From: Incumbomyces delicatus
Lineage: Eukaryota > Ascomycota > Eurotiomycetes > Chaetothyriales > Trichomeriaceae
Reading direction: 5' to 3'
DNA length: 64,000 bases
NCBI GenBank assembly: GCA_017655985.1
Contig: JACJVS010000008.1
Span: 1,178,001 to 1,242,000 of the forward strand
How positions within the stretch are numbered: the first letter of the stretch is position 1; the number at the start of each line of letters is the position of its first letter. A program made the position numbers and the translations under genes. This document shows positions 54,035 to 64,000 of the stretch, piece after piece. The notes beneath the pieces were generated by a model, which had not been told where the DNA came from, did not search any database, and saw nothing but the letters and a program-made list of their open reading frames with translations.

Positions 54035-55088
54035 CTATAACAGAATCCTCCTCCTTTTTTTGTTGGCCGGAGGGGGACAAGAAAGAAGACGAGGTGTATG
54101 ATTCACGCCATGGAATCTCTCACAGTGGGCGCTCCATTCTGATGCTCCGTGATACCTAATGTCAATGTGCTTAAGAAGGCATTCTGGACATGACAAGGGG
54201 TCATCGAATGTATTAAGATGTATCTTTTTGTAGTGTTTTGTGAGCTCGGGTCGATCACGATACCACTTGTTGCAGAAAAAGCATTTAGACTTCTTCTTAT
54301 TTGCATTATTTTCCAATGGTTGAATTGGGCCAGGTTTGTCGCTGGTGCTTATTGTGTCAGTTGAGAGTTTAGGGCCAGCATCGAATTTGCGAATCTTGGA
54401 TACTGGACCTGAACTTGTTCGACCACGATGGGCCAGATAATTAACGAGAAGAGTAATAAAGTGCTGCGAGTATTCGTTGCTTTGAACCAAGCGTCAGCGG
54501 GTTCTTGCAGAAACCGGTTGATTTCGGCGACAGCGGGGTTGCTGTTCTTCTTCCGCTCTGTCCTTCCATAAGCGTCCTCGGTTGACAATCCCAAGGCTCT
54601 CTTCTTATCGACATCTGCGAAATAATTCTCCCTTGAGTCTTTCACTGGCAGCTTCGAGAGTGTATCAATGCGGTGGTCGAGCTTTGCATTGAGTGACCTG
54701 GCCTTCTTGGGGTCTTTGATAGGGTCCCTATCTTGCTGAGCTGCCTTTAATTGTGCATGGAACTCAGTCACGTCTTCTCCTTCCTGAAACGCTGCTAGGT
54801 CGTCGGCAGTTGGGTCTATCGGAGCATTCTCATCCCTATTTAAGGCCATGTTGCACATTGAACTAACGAGGCTATCATCAGATCCAACCTTCTCTTCAAA
54901 GGCTTTCTCAGCGAGGTTTTCGCGGACTAAGTGGGTTTGGTAGCTGGTTTGGAATAAGGCTCCTGGCACACCGGCTCGTCGTATTATGTTTTCAGAGTTT
55001 CCCCCACCCATCTTTTCTGCTCTTCCAACTCCTCGGAGTCAAGATCACTGTCTTCTTCACCTTCACTATCGTGACTTCCATGGTCCAT
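54035..55088 (-). pseudogene. Truncated, frameshifted DUF3435-like (FluG-domain/tyrosine-recombinase-related) gene
   Basis: A possible start at 55086-55088 gives an acidic leader (MDHGSHDSEGEEDSDLDSEE). The frame then stops near 54993. A shifted frame (from ATG 55011) reads FQTSYQTHLVRENLAEKAFE, LNRDENAPIDPTADDLAAFQ and RENYFADVDKKRALGL. That resembles the region after the recombinase domain in DUF3435 proteins. Near 54490 another frame takes over with a C2H2-like unit: CFFCNKWYRDRPELTKHYKK, then CPECLLKHIDIRYHGASEW and CERFHG, as in the zinc-finger tail of the same group. The central catalytic region (R..H-x-x-R..Y) is not present. So this is an internally deleted, frameshifted relic. DUF3435 proteins include the captains of Starship elements. 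The family call is by pattern only. Confidence 0.45.
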
Positions 55089-55852
55089 TAGAAGGCAAAT
55101 TTTAGGGATGATGGGTGATGCAAGGCCGAATGGACTGGGAATTGCCCTTAACGAAACAATGAGCGAGAAAGATGCGTGATATGAGAGAGAAGAAGAAGGA
55201 GAGAGATCGGTATATTAATGGCTTCTAAGGCATAAATAGCGAGAGACCGACTTCCAGAAAGGCCCCCCGGGATGTCGCGTTAATACTCTCATGATGGAGC
55301 TCACCGATACGACCAAGGCGACAACAGAGGTATTCCAGAGGTACCAGTAGGCGCGCATGATGTCCGGAACTTCTCGATGGACCGGGGATGTTGAGACAGG
55401 GTTTGTGGTCTTGTGTTTCTAGGTTGAGTCGCATTTGAGATCACGTGAAAAATTACCTTTTTCCTGCCGACACATGCATCCGCGGGGCTTTACCAATATT
55501 AGAGATTCCTGCAATTTGGCATTGAACACCACTCAAGAAGCGTCTTCCACTAGCGGGACCATCTCTAAAACAGAAGCACACAGCGTAACCACAGACGAAC
55601 TACCAGCTCGATTGCGATATCGAGGGTGCAGATTGCGCTCGAAACGGTGTGTCGACGAGCTCAATTTTCTGTCGAGTCGGGCCCTCCTGCGTAGTGTGAT
55701 GCCGTTTTAAGAGCTTTGGCGTTTCTAGAACAAGTCGCAGGAGATGATGTGGACAAGATATTGGGGAGACGAAATCACAATTCAAAGGTCGAAACCCTGG
55801 CTCCCCGACTGAGGAAGAGCGCATATACCTGGCCGAGCCCCCCATCCCCAAC
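55089..55852. other. Spacer upstream of the cyclin gene
   Basis: A 764-base stretch, divergent upstream region of the DUF3435-like relic and the cyclin. The open frames here are short and lack credible starts. It includes the palindrome listed next. Confidence 0.45.
55441..55448. promoter_or_regulatory. TCACGTGA palindrome upstream of the Pho80-type cyclin
   Basis: The same 8-base palindrome as the one upstream of CIA2, here 405 bases before the cyclin ATG and flanked by GA on the left in both copies. It is a candidate bHLH site; function is inferred. Confidence 0.35.
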
Positions 55853-56950
55853 ATGGGAAGCCCCGGGCAAGATCAACAAATCCCGTCGCCACATGCGGAT
55901 GTCGATGTTGGTAAGCCACCCCCGCCTCCAGAGCCTTCGAAAGACGCTGGCATAGTGCCGCCCATACAATCGCCCAATCTCAAGGCACTGGACGACCTAA
56001 CTCCAGAAAACGTTGACATCTTCAAGCTCGACCCCGTAGCAGCATTGAAACTGCTATGTCGTGGTACTCAGATGCTTGTCGATATGACTGGCGATATTCC
56101 CCCAACCCCAGCCGGGCCAACTCCTGGTCGCCCTCGCTCTCCAAATGGAGATGCGACTGCGACTTCTGAGAGAGCAAACAGCCTGGCCGTTCCAGGTTTC
56201 GCTGGGCGCTATGAGCAGGAGAAAATTGACGGAGTGCCCTTTACACGCACACCAATCGGTTCTCCCGAAGCACATATGCATGAACCAATTGTCCATGGCT
56301 CAACTTCGCAGCCAGCTACTGTACAGTACGCAGCGCTGGCCCGGAAGTTCTACTCAAAGAGACCTCCACCAATCTCACTTGAGGACTATCTAACCCGTAT
56401 GCACAAATACTGTCCCATGTCGACGGCAGTGTACCTCGCCACTTCACACTACATCACGTACCTAGCAGTTCGAGAGAAGATATGCCCTGTTACCCCTCGA
56501 AATGCGCACCGACTCGTTCTGGCTGGACTAAGAATTGCCATGAAGGCTCTTGAAGACCTCAGCTGGCCTCATTCTCGATTTGCAAAAGTCGGAGGAATTA
56601 CTGAGTCGGAGCTCGGCCGCCTGGAGATCGGCTTTTGCTTTCTCATGGACTTTGGCCTGAAGGTCGACGCGCAAACGTTGACTGACGAGGCCCGCAACCT
56701 CGTGTACATCAGCAACAGTAGTGCTGTCGATGACGATGAACTCGAGGCAGGCGTTTTCCACTTATCGTTACCGGAGCCTCGCAAGACGACTCAACCGCGG
56801 GCCCTAGCAGACCCGACGAACGGCAACAGTGAGGCCAAAGGACTCTCCGCACCCAGGTCAACTGCTGAAAAGCGCAAAGCTAGCTCGAGCCTACCTATGA
56901 GACCTGTGCAGCACGTTGGCCAGGGCATAGGCATTGTGGGGCAGTCTTGA
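55853..56950 (+). CDS. Pho80/Pcl-type cyclin
   Basis: A 365-residue cyclin partner of a Pho85-type kinase, by family. The N-terminal 165 residues are Pro-rich and disordered, with two small ordered stretches (LKALDDLTPENVDIFKLDPV). The cyclin box spans about 172-275: ISLEDYLTRMHKYCPMSTAV, YLATSHYITYLAVREKICPV, RNAHRLVLAGLRIAMKALED and GGITESELGRLEIGFCFLMD with FGLKVD. This is the Pho80-like pattern, in which the box begins S-x-x-D-Y-L-x-R. The C-terminal tail is Ser/Lys-rich. It is intronless with ATG at 55853. It could be a Pcl6/7-like glycogen or phosphate-pathway cyclin; the exact one is not decided. Confidence 0.9.
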   Translation: MGSPGQDQQIPSPHADVDVGKPPPPPEPSKDAGIVPPIQSPNLKALDDLTPENVDIFKLDPVAALKLLCRGTQMLVDMTGDIPPTPAGPTPGRPRSPNGDATATSERANSLAVPGFAGRYEQEKIDGVPFTRTPIGSPEAHMHEPIVHGSTSQPATVQYAALARKFYSKRPPPISLEDYLTRMHKYCPMSTAVYLATSHYITYLAVREKICPVTPRNAHRLVLAGLRIAMKALEDLSWPHSRFAKVGGITESELGRLEIGFCFLMDFGLKVDAQTLTDEARNLVYISNSSAVDDDELEAGVFHLSLPEPRKTTQPRALADPTNGNSEAKGLSAPRSTAEKRKASSSLPMRPVQHVGQGIGIVGQS

Positions 56951-59202
56951 TGGATACCGGTCAGAGCTTCTATCATATTCTATAGGACAATCTTTAAAGT
57001 AGTACAAAGGGTTTCATCTGCTAAAATATAAGTGAATACAGCAGGTTTCTAGGTATGGGACAATTATGTGTTTTTGGTGATTCTGTCCATGGACTATTGA
57101 TTTTCAGGGAGTCGTGATAGTAGTCTAATGGATCACCCCCTTTCCTGCTTCGTATTCCTGAAAATCTTTTGCTCAATTTCTTCCGTATTTTATACACCAA
57201 TTGGCAATTAGACATTGGTCGAATGTGCACAACTGTTACTGTACTCTCTAAGGCGACAATCTTTGTAAATTTCAAAGGAATGACGATGGCAGAAACGGCC
57301 AACAAAGGCAGGTGATTAATAGCCTTGAAAGGATGAGAACTTTCTGAACCTGCCCAAGCAGACGTCCCAGTTGACGGTTTACCGTTCAGCAATCCCATTT
57401 TCGATTTGGCATAGTGGACCTGTACTCGAGAAAGGCACTAAACTTTCGTCAGGCTGTATAGATATCAACAAAGCAAGGAGATTGCGATACATCCATGGCC
57501 AAGGAGCTGCAAGAATATGACGACTTGGATATAGATAGCATACACATGTATTAGGATGTGGAGGACGTTTTCAATTTAGGCTAAGAGTACGAAATGGCTC
57601 GCGAATCTGACAAAGCCCGAGATAACCCTTGCAGAATATACAGGGTCGGAATTCTGCCTGCAGGGTAGCGAAACGCAAGTAACGTACTTTGTACGAGGCT
57701 ACTGCATAATGGTGAAGAATTACGAAGTAGCTGCGATAAGCTCCTCGTCCTTATGTATACGAACGTGTAGCGCATGGTCAAGGCAGAGAGATACGAGTTA
57801 CGCAAAACAAGGCATACCTAGCTACTTCGTACTTCGTATGCAACATGTACGAAGTATATAATCATTATTGAGAGGCCCCCAAGCACTGGGCCGACCGATG
57901 TACACAAAAGGTCAAGAAGCCTCGACTATTCATCGGGGAGCACACATATACAATGCGAGCATCATTGCTGTCGTTTCTGGGACACTTGTGTCGTATGCAC
58001 TCGCCCTAGAAATAGGTATTATATCATTTGAATGGGTTTTGAGTGAGCATAGTGGGATGTCAGCTACTCCGTACCTTACGACGCTCAAAGATGACTCACC
58101 CACCTTTGTCACCCTGCTATAGTTGGTAGGGGAACTGAAAGTGGACCCCTTCAATGTATACATACATATATAGCGTAAGCTACGCGCCGTGCCGTGAACA
58201 AAGTATACTTCGTACTTCGTATAGAAGGAGTGGAAGGAGCAGGACCAACGTTAGCGCGGGGACGAAACACGTTTTGCCTCCCCCGAACCCAAATTTATCT
58301 ATGGTGAGCGATCACTTCGAAATAAAGGAGAGAACTTTTCGGAACTCGTGTCTAATAAAAGTGAGAGACCAAACCCGGGCGTTTCAGCAAGCGAAAAAAG
58401 GGAGGTTGGAGCTGGGTCGTTGGGTCTAACTGATCAGCACGTCGGCGCCGACTGACTTGGGTTTAGCCCTACCCTTTTTTACGGCCGATGTGCGGTCGAG
58501 TTCGACTTTACGTATATAGTAATAGTGGTACTCTGTGCGCGATATACGCATATAAGCCGCAGCGCTGTAGTACAAACAATCATGACACTTTGTGCCGTTT
58601 GGGAAAGGTCTTGGGATGAATGGAAAAGTGTCCTGATTTTGGCCTCTTCCGGCCATCCAAGTCTTCCCGCTTGGGGCGTCTTCGTCTGTCGGCAATCAAG
58701 TGCGGAATTAGTACGAAGTACCTCCTACGTCAGCTCGTCGATCCGAAGGCCTAAGGCACAAGGCGATGTGGGCGATGCGGCGCAGTGTATGAAACACCTT
58801 CGTAACCAACACGGGATACGCGATTAATACCGAATCTTTTCAAAGCAAGCGGATGAAAAGAACTCTTAACACGAGGTTACCGGTAATTGTTTCCCCCGTC
58901 TTGTCGTTTCATCTATGTCCCTTGGTACGCTCGAATTGAGATGTGATTGGGTAACTCTATAGCAAACTTCTCGATTCTAGATTCAACGCCTCCGTCTTGC
59001 TCCATTGACAAGCAGCTCAAAATAGAATCTAATACACGAAAGTCACTGCTGACATAGATAGTACCCCTGTAAGACGCCTGCCATGGTTTTTGTGATTCCG
59101 TCCCAATGTCCATTTTCCGTTTGCCGTGAGGCGCCTTGTATCTTAGCACGATAGTGGGTGTGATTGTGATTGTAACGTAACCAACATAAGCCTCAGTTAA
59201 GC
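56951..59202. other. Gene-free stretch rich in TACTTCGTA motifs
   Basis: About 2.25 kb between convergent genes with no acceptable gene. The small frames overlap on both strands. It is the densest place in the window for the motif listed next. Confidence 0.5.
57721..58720. repeat. Cluster of palindrome-like TACTTCGTA / TACGAAGTA motifs
   Basis: Copies seen are TACGAAGTA at 57721-57729, TACTTCGTACTTCGTA at 57823-57838 facing TACGAAGTA at 57848-57856, a variant TACTCCGTA at 58065-58073, TACTTCGTACTTCGTA again at 58206-58221, and TACGAAGTA at 58712-58720. Overlapping double copies share the TA. Both orientations occur. Other copies are in distant spacers of this window. Origin and role are unknown. 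Confidence 0.7.
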
Positions 59203-60595
59203 TCACTTGTAGAAAGACTCGCGTCGAGACCGTCCCCTTGTACTGTTGTTCGTATTCGTATACCTGACTTCTGTTCCACGTCGTCTGTCTTCCTTGTCGC
59301 GCCCTTGGGCTCGGCTCTCGTCGTAATCACGCTGAGCTTCGAGTATGGCGTCCATGCCGGGAATAGTGGAACCTGGGATAGTTGATGATTTAGTTGTCTT
59401 TGTCGACGCAGGCCGCCCATAACCAGTATACCCGGTGGCAGCTACTGTAGTGTCCCTTCTTGAAAGTTTCTTATCATCTTGTTTGATGACTGGAGGCAAC
59501 GCAGGTTGGCGCCTGTGGACTGGTCGCGGACTTGCTTCAATCTCCTCCCATTGCTTTTGGGCCAGTCTCTCCTCGCGAAGCCTGAATTCTTCTCGGCGCT
59601 TCTCTAGTTGTTCCTCGATTTCCTTTTGTTCAAGCTTTCGCTCGGCTTCTTTGCGTTTGCGGTCTGAGTCTGCTGCGCGACCTTCAAGGATCTGCCGCTC
59701 CAGCGTTAGGCCTCGAAGGCGTGCCTCTAGCTCCTCGATTTGGGTGGCTGAGGAAAGCCGTCCAGCCTCCTCCTGCTTTGCAGCGCCATGATTGAAATTG
59801 GCTATTTCCGTCTGATCGGCAAGAGCTTGTTGAAGGGCTTTAGTTGTCTCCTTAGCTGCCTTATATTTAGTCTTGTAGTGATCAGCTGACGCTGCAGTCG
59901 GAGCAGGAACATAGTCATCGTCATCCACAGGAGACCTGAGTTTCCTACTGGTGTAACGTACGAGCTTACCGTCCTTTTCGATATACTTGACTGCGCGAGG
60001 TTTCCTGCTAATGGTCTCATAGACCGTCGTACTGGCTCGAGGCTTGGGACTTCTTGGACCCGGACTGTACTGGTCAGGCGAACGCTCTTCTATAGACAAA
60101 GGAGAGCTATTGCCAGTGCCGTATCCCGTGTCGAAAGAATGAGTAGGCCTATGAACTTTCACAGAAGGCTTTGGTCGGTCCTTGGTAGACTTGTCCTTCT
60201 TGGGTTTCTCTTCTTCCATCCTCTTTGGAGGTGGGTCAGGAAGTGGAACGAAGTCGCGCTTTGATGATGGAGAATATCTGTGCCACATGGTGATGTCGGT
60301 GTCGCGTAGCAACGAATCAAGTTGTCGAGGCGGCGAAGGTGTGCGTGCACGTCTTTGATAGTAATGCGGTGACGGTGAGCGTTCAATACGCTCCTTGTAA
60401 CGGTGATGAACCGTTGTTGGTCTGAAAATGACCAATCTTCTTCGGTGTTTGAAAGGGTTGTAAAGCTTCTAAGCTGGCGTAAGTTTCCTGATGCGTCGTT
60501 GAGCCTCCGGTACGCACCTGTGGTTCTCGGTCTTCGACGTGATGGCTCGAACGGGTATTTTCGTAGAGACTATAGCGTCGACGTCTGTCTGACAT
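59203..60595 (-). CDS. RS-like/coiled-coil hypothetical protein
   Basis: A 447-residue protein assembled from exon 1 (60518-60595, MSDRRRRYSLYENTRSSHHV) and exon 2 (59203-60468). They are joined by a 49-base intron (GTGCGT..CTTAG) that gives an in-frame KLYNPFKHRRRLVIFRPTTV. Another AG at 60440 would put exon 2 out of frame. The N-terminal 75 residues are Arg/Ser/Pro-rich (RSPSPHYYQRRARTPSPPRQ). The middle is Lys/Pro-rich, and a long coiled coil follows at about 221-337 (KRKEAERKLEQKEIEEQLEK). The C-terminus is Arg-rich (RGRSRRESFYK). Without exon 1 the frame would start only with TTG. No family is recognised. A nuclear RNA- or chromatin-related role would be only a guess from composition. 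Confidence 0.65.
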
Positions 60596-62952
60596 ACATA
60601 CAAAACTTCACAGCGATGGCCCGCAATTTCAACGGGATGTTGATACCGCGGCGTCTCAGGCTTGTGAAACGACTTGCTTTTGTGCTTTGCTCGTTTGGTA
60701 ACAACGTAGTTGTGTCCGAACTGTCTGACTATGCGTGGAGATGGCTGCAACGCAAAATTCGAATTGTGGCTCTGATGGGAGCTATATGTGCCAATAAAGA
60801 GTGCAGTCGACTTGCATTGTTGACGTGCAGCGGTCCAATGCTTATACACGGCACTTTCTGGCCCTAGGCCGCCAAAAAGACTTGCCACTGGTCCAGCGGA
60901 TTCCACAGGACTAGTGACGAGGGGAGTAGGAGTAGAAAGGTTCGGGATGGCGAAGTCCGGTAGTGAACTCAAGCCAGGACACAGGCCAGTGTCAGGAGAG
61001 AAGGAAATGGATCGAATCGTTCACGGACAATGTGGGCTGCAGCCTGTCAGGTCAGGAATGTACGGAACATCCTGGTTGGCAGGCAGATGCAAGATATATG
61101 CAGGGCAGAAACAGCAATCCATGATGCAATAAGGCAACTGGAATCTCGGTCTTGGAGCGAGTAATTTCACAAAATGGATCTCACAAGGCACAAAGGCAGA
61201 AGCGAATAATGAGCGTGACGTGTTTGGAAGTGAAGGTGATGATACTCGCCCCCAATAACCCTTCAAAGTTGATCACGGGTTACTGACACAGCTAGAAAGA
61301 GGAGTGTGGAGCCAGAAACTCTTACCTGTTTAGCAAAGTTTTCTCACAGCGGTGCAACTAACAGGCGGTGCGCTTTGTAATAATGCACAACGAATTGCTT
61401 ACAGTGAAATATCACTCACATCACTATAATTGCAAGCATCGAACGAGAAGAGAGGAAACAGCCAAAGTGGACACAGTTCATGCAGAGCACCTCCTTCTTT
61501 CGGGAAGGGGCTCCAGGATGCAGAGAACACCGCCACAAGTAGTACCTGGTGGCTTTCATGAGCCTTCCAATTAGACTTCCAAAGGTCAGGCTGGCAAGGC
61601 ACATTGATCCCCACCACCGAAAAACAAGCCAATCAATCAATTGGCCTTTTTGCTAGGGCTAGGTTTTTTGGGACCTGGATGAGTGGAGACCATCACTGGC
61701 ATGTCTTCCCGTTGGTGGATGCACATTGGCATTATTGTCCAGGATTGGTCGAGAGCGTTCTTCGCACCGCACCGCGTCGCGAAAAGGCTTCGGCTGTGCG
61801 GACAATGTGTCCTCCGTGCGCAGCGGCTTCGTGGACTCAGCTCGTGAAGGGGTTCCTGCGTTGCAGGGCCCTTGCCAAAACGGAAACAAGAGTTCGTTTG
61901 GGAGAAGTATCCATCGCTGGCTTATGACGCAAAGAGGTTATGAGATGCCTCCGCAAAAATGCTCTGGATAATGACTCGTGTCACGAGATGAGAGCAGCCG
62001 CTCATGGGTGTCATATTTGACGAATGCTTTCGTAGTACTATGGTCGTGACACTCATTGTAGTTCGATCAGTCCTAAGAATGAAGGCTGTAAATCACAATG
62101 ATTTCGAATACGGCGGTCTCCTCGAGGTGCTGCCTTACTCTTGGGAATGCGACCGCTAAACGAGTTCGCGGAGACGTGACTTTTCGCCATTTGAAGCCTG
62201 CTTTTAAGCTTAGATCAACGTTTTCCGCGGTTATGGACATCCCAAAAACGTCCACGACGCCGCGTGGTATGCCTTAAAGGTCTCGAATTTCTCACAGGGC
62301 CATTGAGGCGCCCCCGAAATAAGTTCATGCCCAAAGTTCATTGGAATGGCGACTTAAGTTTTGTGTGCTACCCTGACTCTGCTGAAGTGGCCGAGGCGCT
62401 GGTGCTCAGGTTTTGATGTTGGGCATTGAACTCATTACTTCGTAGAATCGCCCAGAAGCTGAACCGCAAAGCATGGGAGTGAGAAGCATACCATATGAAA
62501 GCCTCGAGCTAGGGACACCAAAGCAAATCAAATTGCAAGGCTCGTTTATTGATGCAGCACAGATCTATGAGAATCAGCTGTGCTCATCTGGAGCTAACGC
62601 TGAGGACATTTCGAGCCGTGAAAAGCAAGCTTGTGTTACCAATCCCTTGATGCATGTGCCTTTGCTCCGCGGACGCCAATAACACGGTAATGAAAGATCC
62701 CGCCTGCTTATTTCCCGTAGGGCCGCTCACTTAGTGGCTGCATGTGAATAATTATCCAACATGCTACTCCTCGCCGCAGTGATCATCATCATCATCCCTT
62801 ATCGCAAGTCGATCCGGCCCTAATTTGCCGGCGTGCCAGCTGCACGATTCCGTAACCTGTACAAATACCCTTCCCACATACATACATAGTCAGAAGCGAA
62901 CCCAACATCAAGTCATGACACGCCATTACTCTTGAAACCGGCAGAGAGCTGT
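60596..62952. other. Long spacer between the coiled-coil gene and histone H1
   Basis: About 2.36 kb with no accepted gene. A 167-codon minus frame (60469-60972) starts with TTG and partly overlaps exon 1 of the coiled-coil gene. A TACTTCGTA copy is at 62436-62444 and an ATC-rich run at about 62780-62797. A tRNA-like A-box near 62386 has no B-box. The right end lies just past the H1 stop. Confidence 0.4.
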
Positions 62953-64000
62953 TCACGATGATACTTCGGCCTTCTTCGGCGTCGACTTCTTAGTTACTGC
63001 AGCTTTCTTGGTAGTTGCTGTCTTGGTGTCCTTCTTCGCGGTGGTTTTCTGTTTGGTGACGCGACCAGACTTGGTCTTCTTAAGGATTGTGGGAGTGTCT
63101 GTCACTGCAGGTGCCTGAGGTCATTGTCAGCTGTGGATCTTCAGACGACAACTTGGGGGGGCATACGGGAGCCTCTGTTTTCGTTGTGGCAGTCTTAGCT
63201 CTTGGTTTGGCGCTGTTAGCCTTGGTCTTGGTGTCAGGCTTCTTGGGCACAGCAGCCTTCTTTACTGTTGTCGCTTTGGTGGTGACTTTCTTTGGCGCCG
63301 GGGCCTTCTTGGTGGGGGTGGCCTTCGGCTTGGTTTCCTTTTCTTTCTTCTCTACCTTGGGCTTGGCTTCCTTTTTAGGGGCAACAGTCTTCTTCTCAGG
63401 CTCTTTAGTTGTCTTCTTTGCAAGCTTCACAGGTCCAGATGAACCTATTCCGGTTAGCGACCGAGTAATGGAGATAGGCGAAGGGGAGGAACTATACCCT
63501 TAGGCTGTTCGAATTCACCGGATTTTACGCCCCTAGTAATAGCATCGTTGAAGAACCTGTCAAAGCCTGCTGCTGCAGCATCAACATTGTTGTTTGCTCG
63601 GACATATTTCTTGATAGCTTGTCGACTGAGGAAAATGAGGTTAGTAAGCAGCATTAATGTGGGCGACGAGATGTGTAACATACCTGCTACCGTTCCGTTC
63701 TTTGAGCTGAACAAGGAGACGCGTCAGCAATTGTACGAACGCGTAAGTTGAGCACTGGGAGCGTGCGCGAATATTCAACGTAGCAAAACCCAGACCCATG
63801 GAATCACCTAGGCGACGGCGAGGTGCTGCGGCGCAAAGCAAATGAACTCACATTGACAATGGCATCCTTGACCATATCTACACCAGAATAATCAGCATTG
63901 ACTCGCGACTCGAGAATGATAGCTGGATACAGTCCAGCTATTGTGGTTGTAGAGAAACTGACCTTTGAAGGGAGGATGAGAGGGGGCGACAGCGGCCTTT
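62953..64000 (-). CDS. hhoA: Linker histone H1, 3' part, runs off the right end
   Basis: A nucleosome-linker protein that compacts chromatin. Six exons are visible: 63963-64000, 63852-63877, 63684-63706, 63498-63625, 63167-63444 and 62953-63114. The five introns all have GT..AG ends, and the joined frame is open. The globular H15 domain is spread over the first four: HPPFKDMVKDAIVNLKERNG, SSRQAIKKYVRANNNVDAAA and FFNDAITRGVKSGEFEQPKG. The Lys/Pro/Ala/Thr-rich tail follows and ends ILKKTKSGRVTKQ with KKAEVSS. Reading the fifth intron (63115-63166) as coding would end the protein early and lose this conserved tail, so splicing there is well supported. The start lies outside the window. The symbol follows the Aspergillus name and is tentative. 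Confidence 0.93.

Noticed and set aside
60469..60972. 167-codon minus-strand frame upstream of the coiled-coil gene
   Set aside because: It starts with TTG and reads through the first exon of the coiled-coil gene in another frame. It has no recognisable domain.
62380..62470. Second tRNA-like A-box (GTGGCCGAGGCGCTGG)
   Set aside because: No B-box and no closing acceptor stem within 100 bases.

Overview
This is a window from a filamentous ascomycete nuclear genome (Pezizomycotina; I lean to Dothideomycetes without being able to prove it). The reasons are genes split by short introns of about 46-100 bases with GT..AG ends and CTAAC/CTGAC-type branch sites, a Zn(II)2Cys6 regulator, an EMC/TRAPP/proteasome/CIA gene set close to yeast genes, and long gene-poor spacers. 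About twenty protein genes can be supported. No tRNA, rRNA, CRISPR or intact transposon was found.

Layout, left to right. 1-5.2 kb, all on the minus strand: tRNA exportin (partial), ER membrane complex subunit EMC3, and a phosphate-permease-like MFS transporter. 7.1-7.7 kb: CIA2, for cytosolic iron-sulfur assembly. 9.8-12.7 kb: a Zn2Cys6 transcription factor whose exon junction is problematic. 14.7-20.7 kb, a compact housekeeping block: TRS23 (TRAPP) divergent from RPN10 (proteasome), then TRM5 (tRNA m1G37) and an AlkB-type dioxygenase. 21.2-22.1 kb: a broken ankyrin-repeat gene. 23.5-25.4 kb: CGR1 (ribosome biogenesis) and a mitochondrial ornithine carrier. 25.7-26.4 kb: a hypothetical gene. 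28.1-31.4 kb: a RING-containing SNF2 ATPase of the Rad5/Rad16 type. 32.4-35.0 kb: an F-box protein divergent from a short-chain dehydrogenase. 35.6-37.1 kb: a four-exon bHLH-zipper regulator. 40.9-44.5 kb: a large single-pass membrane protein of unknown function. 45.3-48.4 kb: leukotriene-A4-hydrolase-type aminopeptidase and an isochorismatase-like hydrolase.

48.4-55.4 kb looks like a decayed accessory segment. It holds a fragment with many stops, a DUF7924-type gene split by one in-frame TAA, and a truncated, frameshifted gene that resembles the C-terminal part of DUF3435 proteins, the family that includes tyrosine-recombinase captains of fungal giant transposons. 55.9-64 kb: a Pho80-type cyclin, a spacer rich in a TACTTCGTA motif, an RS/coiled-coil protein, and a linker histone H1 with very short exons running off the right end.

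No complete new multi-gene system is visible. The observations most worth checking are the DUF3435-like relic and its decayed surroundings, the interrupted DUF7924 gene, the frame conflict in the Zn2Cys6 factor, the recurrent palindromic intergenic motif, and the large orphan membrane protein. Many long open frames in the spacers begin with TTG or GTG and were not accepted as genes.
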